Positions 49,301-54,921 of a stretch of 64,000 bases of DNA are shown here, one piece after another. A program made the position numbers and the translations under genes. The notes beneath the pieces are model-generated. The model did not search any database and was not told where the DNA came from. It saw only the letters and a program-made list of their open reading frames with translations. The stretch is from Hoylesella buccalis ATCC 35310 (GTDB lineage: Bacteria; Bacteroidota; Bacteroidia; Bacteroidales; Bacteroidaceae). How positions within the stretch are numbered: position 1 is the first letter of the stretch; every line of letters begins with the position of its first letter. The stretch is taken from assembly GCF_000177075.1 (NCBI RefSeq), contig NZ_ADEG01000086.1, positions 1 to 64,000 on the forward strand. Reading direction: 5' to 3'.

Positions 49301-49397
49301 AACATCAGTAAGCCGAAACGAGCTTCAAGAGGGGGTTTACCTTGTAAAGATGCAAAACAAGAATGTAATTAGAACGGAAAAGTTAGTGGTTAAATAA
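46338..49397 (+). CDS. GH85-like endo-beta-N-acetylglucosaminidase with T9SS C-terminal sorting domain
   Basis: This is a predicted secreted endoglycosidase that cuts the chitobiose core of N-glycans. The signal peptide ends in GSANA. In the catalytic region FQAPGAWTDAAHKNGTDIM, GIKFFESW and GFDGINYNWED match GH85 order. N214 and E216 form the N-x-E pair that GH85 uses (oxazoline-stabilising Asn and acid Glu). GH18 is the alternative, but its second Asp is Asn here. Later come a jelly-roll-like part, a fibronectin-like part (about 640-735), a GEVED-like domain (about 800-900, WLDLDGSGTFNYPK) and a C-terminal T9SS type A sorting domain (KAWIYTVDGKMVQY, GVYLVKMQNKNVIRTEKLVV). Third gene of the PUL operon. 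Confidence 0.8.
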   Translation: MKKRFLPLMLLACLAGSANAQSDMSPTATSTIYDFAGFNEVTLLNLFDKALQNGRNYPTKAEFEAAGIQASDIAFVRSHVKQRAILDRKDRLVKDTYEKRNLFMNIPSGSGKGIGGYPSSNFANDVFSMWNYTNLFGSWNHGLFQAPGAWTDAAHKNGTDIMSGIKFFESWTAGSGDGAYVSFIQTKNSDGSYKYVKPMLNCLLFFGFDGINYNWEDNSYSNSDVTGFHKALYKEAEKMGFNNFHAALYTQGSSLSSAAVDYLYGTKATGKTFDLFLNYAGGDFAVQGYESSVQAAENAMGTAEGLYGGAWIVSMNRDWQGLVAKAKYDFFTGTYTYEPNETVKRIGICLWGEHGDSRFWSYNSGSDALNAQYNYQRLLERGFSGGNRSPLNRPAIKNTGHEWEGENALKTFCGLASFIPERSAIQGNLPFLTHFNLGNGERYNYKGKKTAGTWYNMANQDVVPTYRWLVYGEGTETVSNALQPEFTHIDSYNGGSCLLLKGLSSASGVDVVLFRTDLNVSAANPIAKVALKTKAAGESNLYLIVKVNNQWKEVAVGATDDKTWQEKKVSLPVSMGDRITHIGLRAKNVTDKYNVLVGKLELNDDVKATPANVKNLMVEVKEESQKSLSAKLHWDVDHSTGERSAYGMIYNSDANIDHFEIMYKNGKDGRVSEVGRTTQWGTYIPNIVFTDAANEKPFIGVRSVSTDLKTYSPVEWVEITRADASQLPEETVGGTDTYGISKINPNADGFKIAVEQRFLTSVTTTGAVKDLNYTATESPRDSSQYANARDHKLVVKQGQEITMTFKAPNEKDGLKWCFAGGWLDLDGSGTFNYPKAPKDDPMGEQIFFAGKIRAATPEIQDPNGYTFKFTVPQDAHVGTSRLRIVFADAWFGGTFLPTGLTAKGFTIDFDVEIQGKKDGQRQYVDTQHDQGVAEQPEGLNETTGVDNTVFAGGVSNVTVNGNDILFTNVEKAWIYTVDGKMVQYLTNPTSVSRNELQEGVYLVKMQNKNVIRTEKLVVK

Positions 49398-49427
49398 TTC
49401 ACATAGAACTTTAATCACATGAAATAT

Positions 49428-49505
49428 AACCGTTAGGTAGTTGGTAGAACTTCAGTGCGATGAGCACAACAATATTGAGAGTTCCAATTACCTAACGGTT
49501 TTTTG
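49428..49505 (+). terminator. Long-stem terminator of the PUL operon
   Basis: A 17-bp stem (49428-49444 with 49484-49500, one G-U pair) closes a 39-base loop and is followed by TTTTTTG. The loop is unusually large. Confidence 0.75.
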
Positions 49506-49512
49506 TTAATCG

Positions 49513-49586
49513 TAAGCATCCAACATTGCCGCTTTTGTGTAGTTAAGTAGGAAGATAACACAAAGGCCGCAAATGTTGGATGCTTA
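49513..49586. repeat. Imperfect 30-bp inverted repeat, possible MITE remnant or structured RNA
   Basis: TAAGCATCCAACATT at 49513 is exactly complementary to 49572-49586. The pairing continues with small mismatches through GCCGCTTTTGTGT and its partner, leaving a loop of about 15 bases. No T-run follows. It lies at the left edge of the accessory island. Confidence 0.7.
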
Positions 49587-49747
49587 TGGTTTGACGCTAA
49601 GGGGTTGCCAGTTACAGAGAGAATCCCTGATACAAAACAGCCAACTAAATGTCAATTACACCCGAATTTTTGGTTTCATCAGGCTTTAGTTATGGTGCTC
49701 AAACCTTGCGGTTCAATCAAGCACAGTGGAACAGATATTCGACCTGA

Positions 49748-49945
49748 ATGTCTTTGGTTAGCTCTGTGAACAACCACTCTTGCAACTTGTCGGCTCGTAT
49801 CTCCGAATTTTTATCCGAACAGAGCTTTACGCTCACGTCATTAGAATATATTGCCATCCATCGCCGATTATTTGAAGACATCTATGAACAGGCGATAAGA
49901 TAAGAGATTACAATATTAAAGAAGAGTTATGATACATCACCTTTT
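49748..49945 (+). pseudogene. Fragment of a Fic family protein (different subfamily from the intact one)
   Basis: The frame from 49748 reads MSLVSSVNNHS, then ARISEFLSEQSFTLTSLEY and IAIHRRLFEDIYEQA, then stops at 49901-49903. Just before the stop a +1 shift would continue as KIRDYNIKEEL. This matches the early part of Fic proteins that read EDIY-x-x-AGKIRDYNI. The catalytic HPF-x-x-GNGR motif is absent, so it is a truncated, frameshifted relic. The recognition is from memory of the family, without a search. Confidence 0.6.
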
Positions 49946-49970
49946 TGGTACATTATACAATAATATTTAC

Positions 49971-49978
49971 TATATTTG
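49971..49978 (+). promoter_or_regulatory. -7 box upstream of the XRE relic and fic gene
   Basis: TATATTTG matches TAnnTTTG. A TTTG at 49944-49947 lies 23 bases upstream, slightly too far for the consensus. Confidence 0.45.
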
Positions 49979-49999
49979 CATATCATCTTATCTATATTT

Positions 50000-50211
50000 A
50001 TGGAAAGTCCAACCAACAGAATAAAAGAGGTGTTGACCGAAAAAAGGATGAAGCAAAGATGGTTTGCAAAAAAGCTGGACGAGAGTTTTCGATAGAATAC
50101 TCTTACGTTTGCAATCGTTGACTGCCAAGCCTTGAATTGCTATTCCAAATAACAGAGATCTTGCAGGTGAATCCAAAAGAATGGATTAATACTCCAAATG
50201 AATATTTTTTC
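50000..50211 (+). pseudogene. Degenerate XRE family helix-turn-helix regulator
   Basis: The frame from the ATG at 50000 reads MESPTNRIKEVLTEKRMKQR, then WFAKKLDESF, and stops at TAG. One missing base near 50091 shifts the remainder into another frame: SIEYSYVCNR, a TGA at 50119-50121, then LPSLELLFQITEILQVNPKE. Together these make a typical small XRE regulator with two defects. The second half is in frame with the fic gene downstream. The original was probably a regulator or antitoxin-like partner of that gene. Confidence 0.7.
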
Positions 50212-50214
50212 ATT

Positions 50215-51174
50215 ATGGCAAAATATAAAGAACAACATAAGAAATCAATTCGCTTCTTCAACGACCGTGAAGTACGTGCCGTATGGGATGAAAAGAACAG
50301 CAAGTGGTGGTTCTCAGTGCTTGATATTATTGCTGCCATCAACGAGCAAGATGATTACCAAAAGACGAGGAACTATTGGAAGTATCTTAAGACCAAACTG
50401 CGAAAGGAAGATAGTGAAGTGGTTAGTGCTACTAACCAGTTGAAGCTCGTAGCCCCTGATGGTAAATATCGATTGACAGACACACTTGATGCAGAGGGTG
50501 TAACCCTTTTGGCAAAGCATATCAATAATACCAAGGCTATGAACTTTCTTGACTGGTTCCTCTATAGTGATAACACGATTGACGGACAGAGTAAGAAAAA
50601 GGCTTATCAGCTTTTTGATAGTGGTATCTTAAAGACTGTAGACCCAGGTACAATCAAATGTTTACAACAAATACACGCTTATCTCTTTGGTGGATTGTAC
50701 GACTTTGCTGGACAAATTCGCACAAAGAATATCTCCAAAGGTGGTTTCACTTTCGCTAATTGTATGCACTTCCCTGCTACGCTGCAAACGATTGAGCGAA
50801 TGCCCGAAACCACCTTTGATGAGATAATGGACAAATATGTGGAGATGAAAATTCGTGCAAACGAGTACCATGTGAACTCGTTCACTAATGGTCGAGTGCA
50901 GCCGAATTTATACAACGTAGCCCATCCTTTTATGGAGGGTAATGGCCGCAGCACTCGCATTTGGCTCGACCTCATGCTAAAGCGTTCTCTCAAGCGGTGT
51001 GTGGATTGGAGCCAAATAGACAAAAACGATTATCTCAATGCCATGCGTGAGAGTGTTGCAGACAGCACGCACATCAAAGCCTTGGTACAACCTGCCATTA
51101 CCACCAAGATCAATGATCGAGAAATGTTTATGAGGGGTATTGATTATTCATATTATTATGAACAGAACGATTAA
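50215..51174 (+). CDS. Fic family protein with N-terminal Bro-N-like domain
   Basis: A 319-residue protein. Residues about 8-110 resemble the Bro-N/antirepressor-type DNA-binding domain of phage proteins (IRFFNDREVRAVWDEKNSKW, then WFSVLDIIAAI, NYWKYLKTKLRKE, KYRLTDTLDAEGV). The C-terminal Fic domain, which usually transfers AMP to target proteins, has the active motif HPFMEGNGRSTR (237-248) with catalytic His237. I start at the ATG at 50215, since the frame upstream belongs to the XRE relic. Residues 212-234 look like an insertion just before the motif. A copy of its last 60 residues lies at 52107. It may be a toxin, and no obvious intact antitoxin is beside it. Confidence 0.85.
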   Translation: MAKYKEQHKKSIRFFNDREVRAVWDEKNSKWWFSVLDIIAAINEQDDYQKTRNYWKYLKTKLRKEDSEVVSATNQLKLVAPDGKYRLTDTLDAEGVTLLAKHINNTKAMNFLDWFLYSDNTIDGQSKKKAYQLFDSGILKTVDPGTIKCLQQIHAYLFGGLYDFAGQIRTKNISKGGFTFANCMHFPATLQTIERMPETTFDEIMDKYVEMKIRANEYHVNSFTNGRVQPNLYNVAHPFMEGNGRSTRIWLDLMLKRSLKRCVDWSQIDKNDYLNAMRESVADSTHIKALVQPAITTKINDREMFMRGIDYSYYYEQND

Positions 51175-51263
51175 TCAATAGAATGAGAAGTAACCTGCTA
51201 AGGCATTGAGCTATTACATATAAAGAGGAGAGAAGGTAAAATAAAAAATACAAACAACTTTAT

Positions 51264-52103
51264 ATGAAAAAAGAAGTAATTCAAGAACTCTACAACGATT
51301 TTGAAGCCGCAGCTGCGGAAGTAGAAGGAGTAGAGTGTTGGAGCGCACGTGAACTCCAAACTCTGTTAGGCTACTCCAAGTGGGAGAATTTTTCTAAAGT
51401 CATAGACAAAGCTAAAACAGCCTGCGACAAAGCAGGACAACAGATATCCGACCATTTTCCTGACGTCAAGAAAATGGTTAATCTCGGTTCTGGGTCAGAA
51501 AGAGAAATCAACGACATGCTATTAACTCGATACGCCTGTTATCTCATTGCACAAAATGGAGACCCACGTAAGGAATAAATTGCTTTTGCACAAACCTATT
51601 TTGCCATACAAACACGTAAAACCGAGCTAATAGAACAAAGATTACTGGAGATTGAACGCGTCAAAGCTCGTACAAAACTACAAGAAACAGAGAAGCATCT
51701 TTCTGGAGTACTCTATGAAAGAGGTATCGACAATAAAGGTTTTGCAACAATTCGCTCTAAAGGAGATCAGGCTCTGTTTCGTTTGAATACGGCACAAATG
51801 AAAAGAAAGATGGGAGTACCAGTGAGCAGACCAATAGCCGACTTTTTGCCCACAATAAGCATCAAGGCGAAGGATTTTGCAGCAGAAATGACAAATGTCA
51901 ATGTGCAACAAAAAGATTTATACGGAGAGGGTCAAATCAGCAAAGAACATATAGAGAACAATAAAGCAGTTCGGCAAATAATGATTCAACGAGGAATCAT
52001 CCCCGAAAATCTCCCTCCCGCTGAGGATGTAAAAAAGGTTGAAAGGAGATTGGCGAGTGAGGAGAAAAAAGCACTGATCAACAAAACAAAAAAGAAATCA
52101 TGA
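51264..52103 (+). pseudogene. dinD: DNA-damage-inducible protein D (DinD) homologue interrupted by one in-frame TAA
   Basis: The N-terminal 104 residues (CWSARELQTLLGYSKWENF, then SKVIDKAKTACDKAG, INDMLLTRYACYLIAQNGDP) and the following frame (IAFAQTYFAIQTRKTELIEQ, ALFRLNTAQMKRKMGVP, ENNKAVRQIMIQRGIIPENL) are one DinD protein in the same frame, split only by TAA at 51576-51578. E. coli DinD reads NGDPAKPVIAAGQTYFAIQTR at this place, so one codon has mutated. DinD inhibits RecA filament activity in E. coli. The rest is uncorrupted, which suggests a recent mutation or a sequencing error. Confidence 0.85.
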
Positions 52104-52106
52104 TAT

Positions 52107-52316
52107 ATGAACAACATTTATCCTTCAATTTATCGTGACTGTGTGGATTGGAGCCAAATTGATAAGAACGAATATTTGTCTGCGATGCGTGAGAGTGTTT
52201 CTGACAGCACGCACATCAAAGCTTTGGTACAACCTGCCCTCACTACAAAGATTGATGACCGAGAAATGTTCATGAAGGGCATTGACTATTCATATTATTA
52301 TGAACAAAAGGATTGA
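52107..52316 (+). pseudogene. Duplicated C-terminal fragment of the Fic protein
   Basis: From about 52136 the sequence repeats the end of the upstream fic gene (50996-51174). CVDWSQIDKNEYLSAMRESV, SDSTHIKALVQPALTTKIDD and REMFMKGIDYSYYYEQKD differ at few positions. The Fic active motif is absent. The short N terminus (MNNIYPSIYRD) is not homologous. It starts 4 bases after the dinD stop. It is probably the remnant of a second fic gene or of a duplication that flanks dinD. Confidence 0.75.
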
Positions 52317-52389
52317 TTTATAAGATGAAACATCATCCTATTTTTTGATGAAATTAATTATATTTACAACAAAATTAATATTGAAAAAT

Positions 52390-52578
52390 ATGGAATGGAT
52401 ATTTGAAGGAATCGGCACTAATATATTAGTTCTTATAGTTACATTTTTACTTGGTGGATTTACTGGCTACAAAATAGGAATCCACCAAAAGGCTAATTTA
52501 AAACAAAGCGCAGGTGATAATGCCACACAAAGTCAAACAGGAATTATAAATAATTACTATGGAGATAAACAAAAGTGA
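52390..52578 (+). CDS. Small membrane protein with C-terminal GDN/Q/NNYY motif
   Basis: I prefer the ATG at 52390 (62 residues, MEWIFEGIGT) over 52345 (77 residues), because the first version begins directly with the membrane segment. Residues about 8-30 form one Gly-rich membrane helix (NILVLIVTFLLGGFTGYKIG). After a short basic linker comes QSAGDNATQSQTGIINNYY (39-57). Nearly the same motif opens the next protein, whose start codon lies inside this gene (20-base overlap), so the two are translationally coupled. I do not recognise a named family. By analogy with membrane effectors triggered through shared amyloid-like motifs, it may be a cell-killing effector, but this is inference. Confidence 0.75.
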   Translation: MEWIFEGIGTNILVLIVTFLLGGFTGYKIGIHQKANLKQSAGDNATQSQTGIINNYYGDKQK

Positions 52579-53761
52579 GCAAACTGCTGGTGACAATTCT
52601 ACGCAAGTACAAGCTGGGACTGTAAACAATTATTATAATACCACCACTACAAATATTATTGGGATTGATGAAGAACGTGCCCGCAATATTTGTAAGGAAG
52701 AATATGCCATTGCAAAAGCTAATTGGACTCAAGAAGCCCAAGGTATTGCCCAAGAACGCGTAATAGCATTAGAGGACAAACTAATACCAAAGATGCAACA
52801 GCATGATGAAACCTTAAAGATATTTGGTGATCCTGCTTTTCAATTTGTTTTAAGAAAAGCGCAAATATCAGCAGCATCAAGTGGAGAAGAAAAAGACTTA
52901 GATATACTTTCTGAATTAATCGTTCATAGAGCCGAACAAAATGGTAACAGAGAGCGAACATTAGGTATAACAAAAGCTATAGAAATCATAGATCAAATTC
53001 CAGAATCCAGTTTAATAGGGCTTTCAACCTTCTACGCTATACATAGATATGTGCCAGAATCCTTTGACATACATCAAGGATTAAAAACTCTTGATAATCT
53101 ATATAAGAGTATCATTAATGATACAGAATTGCCTGTTGGTACACAATGGATAGAAAATTTGGATGTGCTTTCTGCAGTTCGTATGGGTTCTTCGGGGATA
53201 CAATCTTTTAAGAAGATGGAAGAATTTTTATCTAATAAATTAGCATGTTTACCTATTGGAATTGAAAGATATTCAACAGAGTATAATAAGATACTCTTAG
53301 AACTTCATAATGTCAGTCTCTATGACCCAAAAGAGGAAATAACAGAACTTAATGAAGATAATGGAGATAATAAAAAGATTCTGAAAATTAAAATACCGTT
53401 ATTTAAAGAGCATCCTTTAAGAGAAGGGTTTCTTATATGCACGTATCCACCTGAGGCTTTTACTGAGGGGAATAGTATTAGTTTTAAAGTAAATCTTGGA
53501 GCACAAGAGTTAGATATTCCTCTAAATCGAGAACAATTCCTTGCATTTAAGCATCTTTCAGAAATAACATACAAGGATGGGCGAAATGTTGAATCATTAA
53601 CATCAAAGCTTATCAAAGAATGGGATAATTATGAAAATTTAAAAAATGTACGAATCTGGTGGAATCAACTACCAATATTTTTTACAATAACACCCATTGG
53701 AGTTGCTATTGCAAATGCATATATTAGGACTAAATATCCTGCTATCCCAAGTATGTATTAA
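52559..53761 (+). CDS. Uncharacterised protein with N-terminal GDN/Q/NNYY motif (LPO_1073/Vpar_1526-like)
   Basis: A 400-residue soluble protein. Residues 8-26 read QTAGDNSTQVQAGTVNNYY, nearly identical to the C-terminal motif of the preceding membrane protein. A Thr-rich linker leads to a helical part (ERARNICKEEYAIAKANWTQ, FQFVLRKAQISAASSGEEKD, ILSELIVHRAEQNGNRERTL, GITKAIEIIDQIPESSLIGL), and then a mixed C-terminal region ending PIGVAIANAYIRTKYPAIPS. The architecture resembles what databases call the LPO_1073/Vpar_1526 family, of unknown function. I recall this from memory and cannot verify it. No catalytic motif is evident. AT-rich codon use differs from that of flanking core genes. Confidence 0.75.
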   Translation: MEINKSEQTAGDNSTQVQAGTVNNYYNTTTTNIIGIDEERARNICKEEYAIAKANWTQEAQGIAQERVIALEDKLIPKMQQHDETLKIFGDPAFQFVLRKAQISAASSGEEKDLDILSELIVHRAEQNGNRERTLGITKAIEIIDQIPESSLIGLSTFYAIHRYVPESFDIHQGLKTLDNLYKSIINDTELPVGTQWIENLDVLSAVRMGSSGIQSFKKMEEFLSNKLACLPIGIERYSTEYNKILLELHNVSLYDPKEEITELNEDNGDNKKILKIKIPLFKEHPLREGFLICTYPPEAFTEGNSISFKVNLGAQELDIPLNREQFLAFKHLSEITYKDGRNVESLTSKLIKEWDNYENLKNVRIWWNQLPIFFTITPIGVAIANAYIRTKYPAIPSMY

Positions 53762-53801
53762 AAGGTAAATCCATTATTTATGATGCTAAAAAATATACCA
53801 T

Positions 53802-54359
53802 ATGATAAGAGAAATTTTTTCCGATAAGTATAATGAGGAAGTGAGGATAGTTATTCGCGAGCTATTCAATATTTGCAAGCAGACAATGAAGCATCCTGGA
53901 GATTTATTGGTATGTCAGCAAAATGGCTTCATCGGCTTAGGTGCTCCTAGTTTGGGTCTTGGGATAACAGGATTAAACTATATGCAGCAACTTAATCAAA
54001 TAGTTTATCCTGGAATTGGAAAAACGACAAATGATAATGAGTGCTTTATAAATTCAAGATCTATTTCTTTTAATGGCACTACGGATTTTGAACAATCCAT
54101 AGAAGAAGAAATGCATAGGTATCAGTTGATTTGGGAAAATGGGTTTTTTCTAAAGACACTGAAAGAAATCAGTCATCTTCTTAATGGTGAAAATTACGAT
54201 TGGGAATTAGATATTGATAGCAAGACTAGAGCTACGAGAAGCAATTATATTAAAGACGCTATTATTACCAAGTTCTCAAAAACTCCTAAATTCCAAAATT
54301 TGTTGGAAGATGCATACAACAAAGATTTAAGGAATGCAATTGCACATACACAGTACTGA
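53802..54359 (+). CDS. HEPN-like protein, N-terminal part up to an in-frame TGA
   Basis: This 185-residue frame starts 40 bases after the preceding gene and looks co-transcribed. It ends LEDAYNKDLRNAIAHTQY, where R177-N-A-I-A-H182 matches the R-x4-H catalytic motif of HEPN ribonucleases found in many defence and toxin systems. Just after this motif a TGA (54357-54359) stops translation, but the same frame continues to 54641 with plausible protein sequence. It is therefore either a truncated pseudogene or a two-part protein. The N-terminal part has no recognised domain. Confidence 0.65.
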   Translation: MIREIFSDKYNEEVRIVIRELFNICKQTMKHPGDLLVCQQNGFIGLGAPSLGLGITGLNYMQQLNQIVYPGIGKTTNDNECFINSRSISFNGTTDFEQSIEEEMHRYQLIWENGFFLKTLKEISHLLNGENYDWELDIDSKTRATRSNYIKDAIITKFSKTPKFQNLLEDAYNKDLRNAIAHTQY

Positions 54360-54380
54360 TTAATTCAGGGAGGTATTGTT

Positions 54381-54641
54381 TTGACAAGCATCAAAGGCGA
54401 TAATCACCAACCATTTTATGGTATTACATTTGAGAAATGGGAAGAAATATATTCTAAGGCATGGTTCCTATTACGATATATTTTTAGTGGATTAAATAAT
54501 ATTATGGAACTCTATTATGTTCCACTTGCGAAAGAAACAATCTCAGGTGGAATCCCTATTCTGATACCAAATGGCAAAAAATGGAGCGAAACATATGTAT
54601 ACTATTTTGAAAGAGGGAACAGGTGGACTTTTCATAAATGA
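54381..54641 (+). CDS. Continuation of the HEPN-like protein after the stop, possibly a separate small protein
   Basis: In the same frame as the upstream gene, this 86-residue segment (MTSIKGDNHQPFYGITFEKW, EEIYSKAWFLLRYIFSGLNN) is helical and looks like the end of a HEPN-containing protein. A TTG codon at 54381 is preceded by AGGGAGGT (54367-54374), an unusually good Shine-Dalgarno for this genome, so independent re-initiation is conceivable. More simply it is the second half of a broken gene. No function is assigned. Confidence 0.5.
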   Translation: MTSIKGDNHQPFYGITFEKWEEIYSKAWFLLRYIFSGLNNIMELYYVPLAKETISGGIPILIPNGKKWSETYVYYFERGNRWTFHK

Positions 54642-54921
54642 AATTACCTAACGCCCCTTTATAGACCCATATTTGAAATATAGATAACTTGAATAATACA
54701 GATACAGACTGATAACCTGCAAGATGTTTTCTAATCAATGCCACTCAAATTGAGGAAAGAATTTTGTATTATAAAGATATAAATTACTGATAATCAGCAT
54801 AGAACATTTTTGAGGAGGAAAAGTATGTTCAAGATTAAAGTAGATGTATTCTTGTCAAGACATTTCTAAAGATTTCACGTAACAGAATCATCATAACACT
54901 AACCATAAAATACAAACAATC
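54642..54921. other. AT-rich intergenic end of the accessory island
   Basis: About 280 bases. It starts with AATTACCTAACG, a 12-base direct repeat of 49486-49497 at the other island edge. A GAGGAGG before an ATG at about 54825 leads only a 15-codon frame. I see no gene. Confidence 0.5.

Noticed and set aside
46338-49397. GH18 assignment of the endoglycosidase
   Set aside because: The DGINYNWE motif has Asn where GH18 needs the second catalytic Asp. The N-x-E pair and the AHKNG/FFESW segments fit GH85 better, though a formal family search is needed.
50119-54359. Stop-codon recoding as explanation for the in-frame stops in the island
   Set aside because: The three cases use different stops (TGA in the XRE relic, TAA in dinD, TGA in the HEPN-like gene) and the XRE relic also has a frameshift. 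Decay is simpler. No SECIS-like structure or suppressor tRNA is seen.
54825-54869. Short frame after GAGGAGG near the ppk2 gene
   Set aside because: Only about 15 codons long, with no similarity and no conserved context that I can see.
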